A DNA stretch of 64,000 nt from Tachypleus tridentatus (GCF_004210375.1 NC_134825.1:72283558-72347557); one strand, 5' to 3'; positions 1 to 13,632 are shown, numbered from the stretch's first letter. The notes: generated from the letters alone by a model not told the origin. Numbers and translations are program-made.

Positions 1-589
1 TCGCCCTTGAGTTTATTTAACATAAAGGAAATGTAATATCAAGCATGTTATAGAGATCTGTAGACTTCTGTAACAATGCTATTATAGTTACCACGTATAC
101 ACAGGCTTTGGTGCAAAGTAGTTTGTTGCATCAAACCAGTTTTAAATATGCTGTCCTATTTTAACTTCAACAAATTCTTCAACAAAATCGTAGGATTTAT
201 CTATTTTTATTTATTTAAAGCCTTGGAAATGTGATGGTAAAAATTAAAAAATTATTACCATGCCAGTTCAAAATCTTAAAATTATGGAAATTTCATCAAT
301 ATTTTTTCTCACATTATCTGCTTTAAATCTTAATGTTCTGTAATTTCATGTTCGATCCCAGTAGTTATAAGTCCATCTTGTTTGTAACGTGGATGATTTC
401 ATTTAACTTTCTTTTTAATTTGTGTCAAGAAAAACTCATTTCTTCACAAGTAATGGCGATAGACAAACTAAGTAGAATTCTAAAAATGACAAATATGTCA
501 GGAAAGAACAATATTGATCTATTCTTTAATACCTTTTCCGATACACATTTCGGATTTTGGAATACTTTTATTCCCTCATTGTGATTGAA
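1..589. other. AT-rich sequence, nothing recognised
   Basis: No exon with convincing splice sites and no repeat was identified. The short open frame at 333-584 has no family resemblance. Confidence 0.6.
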
Positions 590-850
590 TTTGGTTTGGT
601 TTCAGTTTTGCAAAAGCTAAACGAGGACTATCTGCGCTAGCCGTCCCTAATTCAGAAGTGATAGACTAGAAAGATAACAGCTAGTTTACACCACCCACCG
701 CCAACCCTTGAGTTACTGTTCTACAAACGAATAGTGGGAATAACTATCATTATAGTGCCCTCAAGGCTGAAAGGGCAAGAATGTTCAGTAACAGGATTTC
801 GAATCTGTGATCGGAAGATCTCGAGTCGGATGCCTTGACCACCACGCATT
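590..850 (-). repeat. SINE-A (tRNA-derived), old minus-strand copy
   Basis: It contains the family landmarks in reverse complement: ctagccgtccctaattcag, ccacccaccgccaac, gaatagtggga and a tRNA-like head ending near the B-box and A-box region. It is much more diverged than the copies near 29 kb and 48 kb, so it is older. Boundaries are approximate. Confidence 0.85.
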
Positions 851-1230
851 GTGATAGAACCTGAAATTAACCACACAGATCTTTTGCAGGTTATTTTATT
901 ATCTTATAAGCTTATTCGAAGATTTGCACATTGTTACAGCAAGTCTATGGGGCTCATTTTCAACTTATCGTTGGCAATACAATACAAGAAACTGAAGAAT
1001 GTGCCTTGTTCCTGTAGTTACTGGAATCTCTTTTCGGTGGATTCATTAACCATGTCAACATTTTTAGTAAAAAACTTACTTTGAAGTTTCGCGATGGACC
1101 TAGAATATAGGTTCGTTGCAACTTTTAAAGGAAAATTTTCTCTTTTTTTTTCGTGGTTTACAACAGCAATAGCAGTTGTAGCATTACTTCTCAACGATAA
1201 GTGGAAGCAATTATTGATTGTTTATTTGGA

Positions 1231-1336
1231 ATTAAGCACGAAGGTGCACAAAAGGTTATTTGCGCTCTGCCCACCTCGAGTATCGAAACCCAGTTTCTAA
1301 CGGTGTGAATTCAACACTGCTATGCTACTTGGGGAG
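1231..1336 (-). repeat. SINE-B/C family copy (tRNA-derived), diverged
   Basis: It holds ctctgcccacctcgagtatc then gaaaccca, the reverse complement of a tRNA B box with its flanks, and ends ctacttgggg. The same 100-110 base unit recurs at 15.9, 19.6, 21.0, 24.1, 26.5, 27.0, 31.0, 39.2, 46.0 and 51.2 kb. Confidence 0.7.
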
Positions 1337-2765
1337 TAAGTTAAAGCAGATAAGTACAAGTAAATGGTTTGACACAAGTCTAAGGAAGTCGTTGCCTTTA
1401 TGCAACTTTTGAATGCATCTTTCAATGAAAGAATTGCAAAAATATTGCATTTATGGTAAAACAAATTTTGAACTTAACTCTAAATCCGTTTCTAAGGCCA
1501 ATACTCTTGCCATTTATGTCGGTTTTATTCTCGTACCCGTAATATTCTAAGACAAGCGCAGTTTCCTCATGTTTTTGGTCAATATTGCTTGTAACCTTCA
1601 GCGAAATAAATCCACGAGAATTCTCATTGATATTGATCTCACCAACGTCAATTGTGGATGTTTCAATATCACTGAGAAACATGATCTATTCTGTGTAGCT
1701 TGTATCTGGACACAGTAGAGGAAAAATCGAGCTGTACTTGGAATTTTTAGCAGCAACTAACATGTTGGTCTGGATATTGTTGGACAGCAATTAAATCTGT
1801 ATATTCTGTATGTTATTTTCAAGATAGTGTTATGGATCTATTGCAAAGCAGTTCTACTAATATGGTTTTTCAGGACAGGGTCAAACATGATTAGATATTT
1901 AGCCAACACCATCAGACTTTCAAGTTTGGGTGTGAAGATATTCTCATGACTTATACGAATATCTATTTTGTGTTCCATAAGATCCTTCTCGAGTTTTCCG
2001 AGTACGAATTATGTACTTCTTTAATTAGACAAACATTTTCCTCGTCGATTATTTGGTTTATTTTCAGTCGAGATTATTATTATTTTTACTGTTGCAACAT
2101 TTTCAGATGACCTGCTGACTTTTTGATTTAAGACTGACCAAAACCTTAGAATCCTGGTTCCATTTTACGACAATGAAAAGTTAGTTTTGCCGGAAATTTT
2201 TTAGCAAAAACTTAACACTAAATTCTGTGTTGATCTTATTGTGTTGATACATCTTTCTTCATTGATAATAACACTTCAACAATTTCACTTTTTTGGTGGG
2301 GCAAGTCAAATGTTTGTAGCAAATACACTTCAATTAACAACTGTTGCACCTTTGAATTAAGTTTTTGAGAATTTAACTGGATCATCCAAATCAACTGCAC
2401 AAGCATTATCACCTTCTGTTTACTTTTACACTTTAGTATTATCTTTCTTTTTGAAAGTTGAGATCTCTCCAATTTCTGATAAGGCGTAACCAGCAAATTA
2501 TAATATACTGGTCACTAATTTCTTGACCTTTTCTAACTACCATATTTACACTTTTTTTTATGGTTTTCTTTGCAAAAACAAAAAACAAAACGAAAAACTT
2601 AGGAATGAAGTCATTTTGGTTTTCCAAATCTGCTTTCCTATTGCGATCTACATAATTAGAAAGACGTACTTTTTGTAAGCTATGTTTTTCATATGTCGAA
2701 CGAACGTTTAATATTTTGGGTTATCCTTATTTTACTTGTCATATATTTTATATACTTTCACTATA
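1337..2765. other. No recognised gene
   Basis: Minus-strand open frames at 1422-1682 and 2236-2496 (KSKQKVIMLVQLIWMIQLN) are short and unlike any family I know. Later mitofusin exons were looked for here and not seen. Confidence 0.5.
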
Positions 2766-3265
2766 NNNNNNNNNNNNNNNNNNNNNNNNNNNNNNNNNNN
2801 NNNNNNNNNNNNNNNNNNNNNNNNNNNNNNNNNNNNNNNNNNNNNNNNNNNNNNNNNNNNNNNNNNNNNNNNNNNNNNNNNNNNNNNNNNNNNNNNNNNN
2901 NNNNNNNNNNNNNNNNNNNNNNNNNNNNNNNNNNNNNNNNNNNNNNNNNNNNNNNNNNNNNNNNNNNNNNNNNNNNNNNNNNNNNNNNNNNNNNNNNNNN
3001 NNNNNNNNNNNNNNNNNNNNNNNNNNNNNNNNNNNNNNNNNNNNNNNNNNNNNNNNNNNNNNNNNNNNNNNNNNNNNNNNNNNNNNNNNNNNNNNNNNNN
3101 NNNNNNNNNNNNNNNNNNNNNNNNNNNNNNNNNNNNNNNNNNNNNNNNNNNNNNNNNNNNNNNNNNNNNNNNNNNNNNNNNNNNNNNNNNNNNNNNNNNN
3201 NNNNNNNNNNNNNNNNNNNNNNNNNNNNNNNNNNNNNNNNNNNNNNNNNNNNNNNNNNNNNNNNN
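2766..3265. other. Assembly gap of exactly 500 N
   Basis: 500 N's, a round placeholder length, so the true size is unknown. It lies immediately beyond (3' of) the last recognised mitofusin pseudogene exon in that gene's direction and could hold later exons. Confidence 0.99.
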
Positions 3266-3681
3266 GGTCAAGAATACCTGGGGAGGAGGGTTAAAGCAGT
3301 TTATAAATAATATTGGACTTCAAACATACAGGTCTAAATAGATACTAAAATGTAAGACACTGGACAGAATTTTTTTTTATTACATCCATCTTCATTAGCC
3401 CAATATAAATTTCTAGAACCAAAAATGTTTAACTGTAGCTCAATTATGCTTTCCCATTATATGTCACTGCTATAGAGAATGTCTTCTCAAAATCAGAGTT
3501 CATCAAGAGCCCTTGGAGAGGTCAGATCATAACAATGATCACTATGCTACTCCCTGGAAGGCCTGAAGAATATAGGCAGAAAATACATCTTATATTCTTT
3601 AACAGCAATTGCTTAAACAACCTAGATGAAATCTGGACAGTAAACACGTGATACAGTATAATATGTAACAGCATTATTTAC

Positions 3682-3748
3682 CTCAAATTTTCTTTCAAAA
3701 TCCTGGAACTCAAAGTACCGTTTTGAAATTCATCAGCCAGTGCTCCCA
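3682..3748 (-). pseudogene. Mitofusin pseudogene exon with 1-base deletion
   Basis: Minus-strand exon of 67 nt with acceptor ttgtgaag and donor gtaaat. Its first bases (TG of a split ATG) give MGALADEFQ, matching the family MGAIAEGFQ. After a run of four A's the frame that matches the family shifts by one base and then reads FEFQDFERKFE up to the donor, as in Drosophila Marf. A fifth A would restore one frame, so this is a single-base loss in a homopolymer. A base-calling error is possible here, but the independent lesions in the other exons make decay more likely. Confidence 0.88.
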
Positions 3749-6184
3749 CTTCACAAAAAAAAAAGAAAAGAAAAACTTCAGTATTTTTTCTTGCCGTCTT
3801 AAAAAACATTTTATTTGGATCATTATTGAAGACCTGTAAACTCTTACAAAATAATAATTATAATGTATGAAATATTTTGTTGTTTAATGATAGAAATTTC
3901 TTTATAATTTCATTTCTAAATCTTTCTATGAACTTCAATAGAAACTAAGAAAATATAAATGATATAATGAACTGTAACTTTATAAACTTTGGTGATGTCA
4001 CTGTTTATCTTATTTTTCCATTGCATTCCTTCCTTGTACATCAAGTTTATTTGAAATGTATTCACTTATCAAAATTGCATTCTATAAAAAATGCTTCAGT
4101 ATTGTTGAGTGAAAAACATATATTTATAAAAATATCTTCAGTCTAATTATCATTAACTATAGTTTTACAAGCTACAACAGAAAAAAGAAAGAAACAGCTA
4201 CCAACATTTTGCTGAAACATAGACAACAGTAATGAATGCAGTATTGAGAATGTAATAGGGTAATTTTAAGATTAATTTATGTGGCTTCATTTTTCTCGTC
4301 ATGAATAATTTCATCAAATCCTTCTCTAATGCGTGTTAGTTACAAAATAAATTGTGCAAGTGATAGTACAAAAAAATGTTTCAAGTTTGTTGTTCTTTGC
4401 TGTTCTTCAGTTCACTATTGTACTTTGTCTCTAAGTGGTTTTCTGTGACTATATCATTTCGTTTTCTGACAATAAACAATCAACATTGTAGATTTTTTTT
4501 ACTCTTGTGAGTGGTGATTTATTCTACTGATTTATATACTTCGCTTGTTAAACGAGTGTTTACACAAAACCCAAATCACAAAACCACCAGGCTCAGTAAA
4601 TAATTGTTAGGTGGAATAAAAACCAATGCAGCAGTAAATTGTTGAAAATCAAACGTCAAAGTGAAAAAGTGAAAATAGGGATTTTTAAATTGAGAAAACA
4701 ATGTAGACACAACTTCCAGCCTATAGTGTTTACTTGTTTTTTTAAATCCCTCGTTGTAGGCTTAAAAATGTAATCTTTGCATTTTGATTCGACTTGTTTG
4801 TGTACTTTTTATGATCCCTATTCCCCTTTTTAAATTAATAATTTGTAATTAACATGTTGTAAATATTGTATTAATTGTTTATTTGTTTATTATTATGTAA
4901 AAGTTGGCACAATGTTTTATCTGTATATGCCCATGCAGGTACAGAAACTGATTCTTAAAATCATAAGCCCTCACAATTGCCATCGAGTATGGTCAGGAAA
5001 TATAATTTACTAATATCACATAAACTAATCAATTAATTAAAATTACAATAAATAATTACTAACTAATAATCACTATTTTTGATCATTCCGTCTATCCAAG
5101 CAGTTGAAATTATATTATATTTACTGATGATGAGAAAACCAACTTGAGAGAAAAAATAGATACGTAAAATGGCTCGTTTTGGTTGAGAAAATTTTTATGT
5201 AGAGGAGTGAACAACGTTTCGACATTCTTCAGTCATCGTCAGGTACACAAAGAATGAAAAAGGTATTTTTTTTTTCTTGTTGAACAAAAAACGACAGAAT
5301 GAGCTTTCTGTGCTCTACCCAATTTTAATCTCAAGTTTTTCTAATTATTTCTAGTTTGTTCAGTTTGGTAATATTGTCTCAAAATCAATTTTCAATGTCA
5401 CCAAACTTCCTTACCCTGTCTGTTATAGTAAAGCTACTAATGTTATATGCTACTCACTAATTTTGAACTGCCAACTAGAGGGATCAAAGACAACTGCCGA
5501 GCAACACCTACCACCAATCTGTTTTTGCTTTCAACACATTGCGGTTTTATACATGAGTTATTTAGTATGAAATTACATGGCAGCATATTACAGTGTTCAA
5601 ATGTTCAATCATATATGATGGTTAAGTAAAACAGTTCAACATATATATTCAAAAGGTCAGAAGCATATTCACTGATCAGATTACAGGTAATCAGGTTATA
5701 GTCAAGATATTTTTGGGCACCCATTTTGATGCACAGGCACACTTGAGTGCAAGTCTAGGCTCATGCCAAGTACAGCCACTGGGCCCCTCAACTGTACATC
5801 TTACGGAGTTCCAACTACAATCAGATGACCTCCCCATGCCCATTTAACATGCACAGATCCATATTTTAAGATCCCTGAGCAAAATAGGTGGCCACTAAAA
5901 TTTCCTAGCATAAGACATTTTTAATCAGTCATGATTTATAGAGGGATGAGATCATTGTATAATTTAAGCACAAAAAAATCTTCAATAGATATCCCTTAAT
6001 CCAAGTTTCAAAATATAACCAAAATTTTAATCAAGGAACTCAAAATATTCCTTTTGCAGGTATTACAGTCTAATTGAAATTCTTTCTTCATCAAAAAAAT
6101 GAGCTAATTCACAGATACACAGCCATTCACAAATCCTAAGAGATGAAGCTACGGATTCAATTTAATAAAAATAAGGTAACCTAC
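3749..6184. other. Mitofusin pseudogene intron; expected exon not found
   Basis: The exon for the R-R-Q-H-M-E-R to F-F-V-S-A-K-E segment should lie here. The only hint is VVYVSAK on the minus strand near 4205-4225, too short to call. A richer-GC patch at 5690-5860 may be an unclassified repeat. At 5130-5250 there is a copy of the aacaacgtttcgac repeat family. Confidence 0.45.
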
Positions 6185-6292
6185 CCTCTCTAAAATCTCT
6201 GGTTCAAAGGCTGAAGCATCCCACCAGTTGTTCAGGATAAAAATATTGGGCTGAGAGAGGCGCTCACTTACTTTATGGAAAAAATTATTTTC
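6185..6292 (-). pseudogene. Mitofusin pseudogene exon: G4 motif
   Basis: Minus-strand exon of exactly 36 codons, acceptor ttttttag and donor gtaggt. It reads [36 protein letters not shown]. Mitofusins have [30 protein letters not shown]. Arginine to tryptophan in NNRWD, serine to phenylalanine in DASASE and the altered end (ILER for a variable M-E-E/Q-E-S) point to relaxed constraint. The frame is open. Confidence 0.92.
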
Positions 6293-9200
6293 CTAAAAAA
6301 TAAAATTTATCTCTTATTAAATATTACTTATATATACAAATTTAAATAAATAAACAAATAGCTCTAATGCAATCAGATACAATAACTCTCAATAGATGAT
6401 AGAATCATCATAAAACATAATACAAATCAAATATTACAATGAAACTGAAAACTAAACAACTATTCTTCTATTATTAGTTCTTCTCGTCATAACACCCAAA
6501 TGCACTGGAAATACTTCAGTTATCAGACAAGATCCAGGCATGAACAACAAATAGCTAGCAACTATGGAGAATCAGTCAATGGATGAGAGTCAAATGCTTA
6601 AACCCACAATGTTTCAACTCCTGATGCTTTTCATGGTCTGCAGACAATTGTGGGAAAGCAGTTAGTTTAATATTTAGATTTAACCTTTCAGTAGAAATAA
6701 AGCTACCTTAAATTTTAGAATAAAACTTTCAACCCCTACATTTTGTTTACAAAATGATTTTAAACAGAACTAAAACCCTACCTTAACAGTTCTTAAGCTG
6801 TCACCAGCTACCTGAAGTTGGTATTTCTATCCTGGCTTACTGAACAAACATTTAAATATTTTAAAATTATTTTGTAGCTACGGCCGACATTGAGTAGTTA
6901 ACGAACTCTAAGTTCTCCACAAGTATTTTATGTAACCGATAATTTATTTTTAAAGGAATTTCATATTTCCTATAAAGTATAAGTACTTATGTTCATAACT
7001 TTTCAATTTGTTTATAAATAATTGAGCATTATCCATGAAAGTATTACTACTGTTACAAATTGTTAAAAATCTTTGAAATTGAAAGATAGTAATCCATTTA
7101 GCAGTGCAAATCAAACACTATTGAGAGTGGATAGATAAAAGATAGGAATATCCAATTTTGTTCTTATATCAAAAATGGTCAATTGTACACTGCCTTCTAA
7201 AAACTAAATATCTAAAGAATAGGGACAATTATCACCACTGTTGCTTCTTTTTATAACAAGTTCCTATGGATGTATCAAGTTTAGAATAAACTTGGAATTG
7301 TTTATGTAGATTAGATCTATGTGACAAAGTGTAGATATATAAATTAGGGTTTAATACTTATTTCAAAAATAATTTTCTCAGTTGGCAAGATTTGAAGATC
7401 ATCAGCACCCACTAGACCATATCTATTTTCATACAGAATGTGGTAAAATCATGAGCAGTAACAGACTGGATTGTTTATATAAAATCGAATTTAATTAAAT
7501 ATTTCAAAACTATAATGTTATTTTTGATGATACAAAAATAGTGATCCAAATCATTTGATGACAGTAACTATTTTTTTTACAAATAATACATCTAAAATTT
7601 TATTTAATACTACAGAAATGGATTTAGTAACTGTGTTTAAAAAGTTTGTAATAAACCTAAATTTAAGTTTTATGCAATTTCAGAATTCCATATAAAAAAA
7701 GGTAAGTTAGAAGAAGTATAATCTTTATTTATACTATCATTCTTAATGGCTTTCTTACTTATTAATAACTGCATTGTTAATTAAAGTGCTTTATGTAATT
7801 TCATTTGTTATATTGGTTTCATTAATTAAAATTTGGGCATATAATTTTTTACATTCAGAATCAAAATTACAACTAGCTTATGAATAGAGGTAATATTAAT
7901 TGTCCTGGAATTTCCCTAATTTTATTTTCAAAAATATTGATAGAAATATCCATCTTGTATTTAGATAAGATTAATGTTTTTAACTTTTTTTTTTTATGGA
8001 ATCAATAAAATAATTTACATTCAAATGAGAAACATGGAAAATAATAATATATTCTCCTAATTTTATTAATACAATCACCAATATTTTTAGATCTTTTTAA
8101 GATTACTTTGCCTTTTCAAAATTATTAATTAAATATATTTTCCTAAAATCAATCCCAAGTACTTAACTAATTTCTAATTTACCTACTAATTGAGAGGAGG
8201 TTGAGATCTTAAGAGCTATATTAAACTTTACTTATTAAGGCTCTGTCAAAACATTTAGAGCAACATCCTTCCCAAAACTGGCTGCAATCAATAAAAGATA
8301 AAGTTGCTGGCTAGTTTGGCATTGGATTTTGTGTAACAGATGGAATATCACCCAACAGGGCTATAGCTACAGATATTATTTGCTTTAAATTAATGGTGAC
8401 AACAAGGATTAATAATGGAAAATTGTTTAATTTCTGTTTCATTATAATATTTGGTTTATCTCTGTATGTGTGGACACACAAACATACATACCAACAAAGT
8501 GAATCCATTTAAATACATCAAAATAAATTTAGGTGAATGACACACACTTAGATTCTACATGAAACAAGGTCACCCAAATGCAATGCTTATAATTTAAGGT
8601 TTCAACCTGAAAAGAAAAATAATAACAGTTTATTTAAAAAAAAATAAAAAATAAACTGACATATTAAACTAGTGTTTATATACATCATCAAAATTAATTC
8701 TGTAATAATACACCATAAGATCAGAGAGATAAAATCTAAACAGTAACTAGTTCTCAAGTAGATTAGCTTAAAGCTTGTTTAGCTATCATACCCAATATTG
8801 ATTATAAACCATAATATCTCAACCATCTGTATACAGAAAATGTGCTGAGTTCTCTGTATCATTACTCATCCATAGATATGAAAACATTTTGCCTTTCAAC
8901 AAACACATGTATTATCTGTAAGTGGACATTTTCAACTCCAAATTTTCCCAATTAATAATTTACTAGATTTTTCATTCATAACAAAATTTAGCTAGAATTA
9001 TTATAATATAGGTTCACAGTTTAACTGTTCTTGTGGATATACTGATAAATATTATTTTATCAAATTTACTAAGTCTTTCAGATACCATTAAACTTGCATG
9101 CCTACAAGAAGTAACCATGAAAAAAAAATTATTTCAGTAATAAGAATGAAGATTTGTTGAATTTTTTACTTAAATGCTGTTCTCTGAACAACCAAGATTA

Positions 9201-9787
9201 AAATTATTAAAACACTGTATGTCCAAGTTACAGAATTTTTTGAACAATACACAATTCACACACAAATCTCAGTAACTTGTACTTATTTTCTACATTTTTT
9301 TTTTAAATCTTCTCCTATGTTTTTAACAGTTTATTCAACATATCTTGTTACTGTCTAGGCAGCTTAAAGTTTAGAGAATGTTACAATTTTTCAAAACTTT
9401 CACAGTTATACATAAGTTTAACCACTTGTTTTTGTTTTTTAGTTTAGCAACAAAATAATGAATAATTTTAGCAAGTTAAGTGACCATTAGTTTAATCTTT
9501 TACTAGCTACTGTTGGATATATAACACACAATTATATAGTATAACCTTTAACAAAGAAACTTGTATTTCAAATAAGTGAATGCTTAAATATACAATAAAA
9601 AAATTTTACTTCACAAAAAAATCACAGTGGACTCAAGAAATAGCTTGAAGTGGCTTTGCTAAAAGGAAAAAAGGAAACACACACAAAAAAAATCAAATTT
9701 TTAACCAGAAAAATAAACATTCTTAAGTTGCAAAATCTTCATTTTCCAATAATAGTACTTGAAGATCTATGCAAGACAATTACTTAG
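6293..9787. other. Mitofusin pseudogene intron, AT-rich
   Basis: No exon, RNA gene or repeat was recognised in this 3.5-kb stretch. Confidence 0.55.
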
Positions 9788-9893
9788 TGTAAGCATTAGT
9801 GTAGATTCTGCATTAGCAACTAAAACAAAGACCAGCATTCAGACAGTGTTTGTCAATCCATTCATCTAAGTTTGGAGAAACATCTAAATATTT
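9788..9893 (-). pseudogene. Mitofusin pseudogene exon with frameshift and dead donor
   Basis: On the minus strand this reads DVSPNLDEWIDKHCLNAG, the mitofusin segment after the G3 motif. The next bases match the family nucleotide sequence for VFVLVANAESTLMLT only after a 2-base gap; as written, the frame reaches TAA within a few codons. The expected donor after ACA reads ctaagt instead of gtaagt. At the start, the codons for P and G of SPG are not recognisable, so the acceptor boundary (about 9893) is approximate. The next exon starts at the expected residue (E of EKNFF), which shows the order is intact. Confidence 0.87.
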
Positions 9894-10049
9894 CTTTAAG
9901 CACTGCCATCACTTCTGCATAATTCAGCATTTTTCACTTTATTAAATCGAATTATAGTACAATATTATAATATTTAAAACCTAAGTTAAAAAACAAGGCG
10001 TCATCAGATAATTTTATCAGAAAATACTAAAATTCAGAATACGAGAGAA

Positions 10050-10230
10050 ACTGATACAAATACAGTCCACGAAAAAGTATGAAGCCTTGTTGTAAATTGC
10101 TATAATATTTACCAATTAAATGTTCAGAAACTGAGAATATTAGCAAATAAAAATCTGACACTTGTTTTTCTATGACTGTAGTTTTTGTTGCCAAAACAAA
10201 TTTTCTACCTTCTATATCATTCATTAATTC
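10050..10230. other. Possible end fragment of another Tc-like element
   Basis: tacagtccacgaaaaagtat at about 10062 has the look of a Tc-type terminal repeat, and it lies directly beside the DD34E element. No partner end or transposase was found, so this is a weak call. Confidence 0.25.
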
Positions 10231-10235
10231 CCACC

Positions 10236-11440
10236 CTCATACAAATAATAAGTAAAAAAAGTATAAAGTCAATTCAAGTTTTGCATTGTATGTTTATGTT
10301 TGATATGATTTCCCTCATTAAATTTGCTTATATGCTTTATTTATTGCTTATCTTATCTTAATTTATACTCTATTTTGCTTTGTAGGGAGGTCTAGCCATG
10401 CCTAAAGGCAAAAAACGAACAAAAGATGAGAAAGGTCAAATAAAACACTTAAAAGCACAGGAATGAGTAACAGAAAGATTGCTGATCAATTAGGTCGATC
10501 TCCTGGTGTTATTAATGCGTTTTTGAGTGATATGAAATCATATGGGATGAAGAAAAGATCTGGAAGGCCATCAAACGTCAGCATGAGAACAAAGCGGCAC
10601 ATTGTCAAAGAAGCATCCTCAGGGAAATATATGGCAGATCAAGGACAACGTGAATGTTGATGTTCTGGTTAGAAGAGTCCAGCGAATCCTTCAGAATGAT
10701 CAGGCTTGATAAACATGATACGGGACAGTACCCTGCCTCTCTCGAAAAGTCATATGTTGAAGACATTGGAATATGTGACCAAGAACGTCGGTTTGGGAGA
10801 AAATGGAAGTCGGTTATCTTTTCAGACAAGAAAAAATGAAACCTAGATGGGCCAGCATGGCTTGCAGAAGTACTGGTATCGAAAAGGTGCGGCAAGAAGA
10901 CGTTTCGGTGAAAAATCCGTTATGATATGGGGTGCATTCTCATACGTTGGAAAGTGCAAGGTGGTGTTTCTGGAGGAGAACCAGAATTCTAAGGACTACA
11001 TTTATATGTTATCCGAATATCTGTTACCGTTTGTGCACCTGCATTATGGGACTGGGTTCATATTTCAGCAAGACAATGCATCTATACATTCTTCCAAGAC
11101 AACTAACGGTTGGTTTCAAGAATGGAATGTTGACGTCATGGACTGGCCTGCCAATTTTCTAGACTTAAATCCAATTGAGAATGTTTGGGGGTAGATGTCT
11201 CACCAAGTTTATGCAAATTGGAAGCAATATCATGACATTAAATCAGTCAAAAAGGCCATTTTGAAGGCATGTGATGACGTTGATGTGACTTACCTTTGAA
11301 AACTTAGTTTGTGTATCGGAAATCCCATTGGTAAATACAAAATACAAGGTATTAAGGCTAAAATGTTTTTTTCTAACAATCAAAGTGCAAGATATATTTG
11401 GGAAAATATTGTGGTCATATACTTTTTACACCCACTGTAA
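10236..11440 (+). mobile_element. Tc1/mariner (DD34E) element, decayed, about 1.2 kb
   Basis: The transposase begins MPKGKKRTKDEKGQIKHLK at 10399 and continues, in another frame, MSNRKIADQLGRSPGVI (helix-turn-helix paired-like domain). Catalytic pieces follow: VIFSDKKK (first D), FIFQQDNASIHSS (second D), and WPANFLDLNPIENVWG with E 35 residues after the second D, hence DD34E. There are several frame breaks and stops. The right end (ending near cccactgta at 11439) resembles, inverted, the left end gtaaaaaaagtata near 10250; the ends are diverged and the left boundary is approximate. It lies in an intron of the mitofusin pseudogene on the opposite strand. Confidence 0.88.
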
Positions 11441-13510
11441 CATGAACAAATACAAGGAATTTTGAAAGATGTTACAGTCCCAGTGGTTTGACATATTTCA
11501 CTAACATAAATAATTTTACAGTTAATATACAAGTAATCTATCAAAACGTTCTACATCACTATCAATTATAAAAAAAAGCAATAAATGTATCCTATTCTGT
11601 AATTAAACACCCTTGAATCCTAAACTCTAACAAAAATGGTGAGACCCATTTATTTATCAAGTGTTCACACCTACAGAATAAACTACAATTTAAATAATAA
11701 TACAAACAATTCAACTATAACTGAACAATGTTTCATCAAAAATATTCAGTGGTAAAATTTTATCATTACATTACATTTATTTAAAGTAATTTGTAAATAA
11801 ATTATTTCTGTATGGGTTTGATGGATCTCACCTGTAAGCAACATATTTATAATTTTGTTTCAGAATTATCCAACTCATTTCAAAGAAAAGGTTAATAAAT
11901 ACAAAGAAACTATCATCCCCTGAAAATATAATAATTCTTGTCTTGTTTACATATTTTCTCTTCTAAGTAGGTGTTTTTATTACTACAAGCCTTTGACGTC
12001 ATAAAATATTTTCTGAACAATATTAATTGAAATTATATTTAAGACTAGCCAAAATTAATAATTAAAAATGACAGGATAAAAATTTTTCTATACTCTCTAC
12101 TTTATCATAAAAGAAAATAGTACATAGTTCCTTACAAGCTGGTTACCTGGAGTTCCTGTATAGGTGAACATAGGATTCTAATACTAAATTCACAACACTA
12201 GCCCTGAAAATGTTTTCTAATTAGTTTTGACGATTTTTGTTCAAGAAAATGTTTTTGCATTCAATTGTGTGCAGTTGAATGTTACAGATGCCTTCTTCCA
12301 CGATAAGATATCACTTTGGGTGCACAATTAAGTTTTAGGTGGGTTCTAAAAACTGTCACTTATCCACTAACAAATAAAATGCAGAATTTGACATTTTGAA
12401 ATATCAAAATCCACCAGTTGCACTTTTGCTTGGTGATGTATGCATGCGTGATACTAATATAGGAAATTCAAGAATGGGCAAGTATCCTGATTGCCACACT
12501 ATGAAAAAATGCTTTTTTAAACCTGTAAAGTAGATCTGCTTGTTGCAAAAATAGCTATAAAAGTGAAGTCTGATTATATCACCCAAAGGTTAAGCCCAAT
12601 GAGTAGAGTAAGCAACAGCAAAATATTCCAATTACAGAAATTCTTATTTATTGAAAATTATTATGCTCATAATATTCAAACACTGCACAGAAATAAAAGT
12701 ATTTATTATTTATTGACAGCAACCAATATTTGTTAAATATCAACTAACAAAAATTTAATTTTGATAGCAACAATCATCATACATTTACTGATAAGCAGAG
12801 AATGTTTCAACCTTCCTAGGTAATCTTCAGGTTAATACCTATACTAACCATTCCGTGATACACTTTTATTTCAAGTGGGTTTATCATCATTAAGAATCAT
12901 GATACGTAACAGAGACAAAAGTGATGCCATTTTAATAATGTCTAGGTCACCAAGAAATCTTTGATAGATGCAGCATGCTTATAATTTAAAGAAATAGTGA
13001 CTACTTTGAATGGCAAACCAAAGTATCAAAATAAGTATGTTAATTAAATAAAGGTGAAACTGACCCAATGTACAACATGGAACATTTTGTTCGAGATAAA
13101 AATTCAGCAATGAAAAGATTTAATATTCAATGTTTTTCTGAAACAGCTTTACAGCAAAATGCTGATAATTTCATAATATAATAAATAAATAAAAATACTT
13201 AAACCAAATATTGTGGGCTGTTTTAAAGTAGAAACTAAATACTATTTAGTAATTTTGCACTAAATGTCATGCAATTTGGTTAAATACTTTCACTGTGAGA
13301 AAGGAAAACTCCAAAGACATTAGTGACACCTAGATTCTAGTCCAAAACATTTCACATTTGTTTATTTTCTAAGAGTTAAACTATCCTAAGAAAGAGGTGC
13401 TTTTAATATCTTTGTTCTTACAATTTTTTTTTCCATATTAGGGTCATTAACTGAAGATCAAATTTTCAAACCTGAAGTTACAAAATACTAACTTTGCTTG
13501 ATTATCTCAC
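11441..13510. other. Rest of the mitofusin pseudogene intron
   Basis: Low-complexity AT-rich sequence. Near 12866 a fragment (atttcaagtgggtttatcat) recalls the flank of the GGCTGGTATGGGT repeat family. Nothing else was seen. Confidence 0.5.
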
Positions 13511-13632
13511 CTGTCAACTAATACTACATAATCTCTTAGAAGGTGATATTTTTCTTTTGGCCATAAGATGCGAACCAAAGTACTGTCTCCCAGTTTTTCA
13601 CTGTTTAAGGTATGTGCCAACTGAGCAACTGA
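13511..13632 (-). pseudogene. Mitofusin pseudogene exon: G3 strand
   Basis: Minus-strand exon of 122 nt (40 codons plus AG of a split serine codon), with acceptor tttgtttttag and donor gtgaga. It reads SVAQLAHTLNSEKL, STLVRILWPKEK, YHLLRDY and VVLVD. The family has CSLLRDDVV-FVDSPG or close variants, so the G3 aspartate is kept and the S of SPG is split over the junction. Cysteine to tyrosine and aspartate to tyrosine (RDD to RDY) are unusual. The exon is open. Confidence 0.92.

Noticed and set aside
2693-3341. Long open frames crossing the N gap at 2766-3265, and similarly at 44950-45462
   Set aside because: They are open only because N's hold no stops.
4203-4225. VVYVSAK on the minus strand as a relic of the mitofusin FFVSAKE exon
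   Set aside because: Seven residues with no supporting flank in either direction; too likely by chance in this much sequence.
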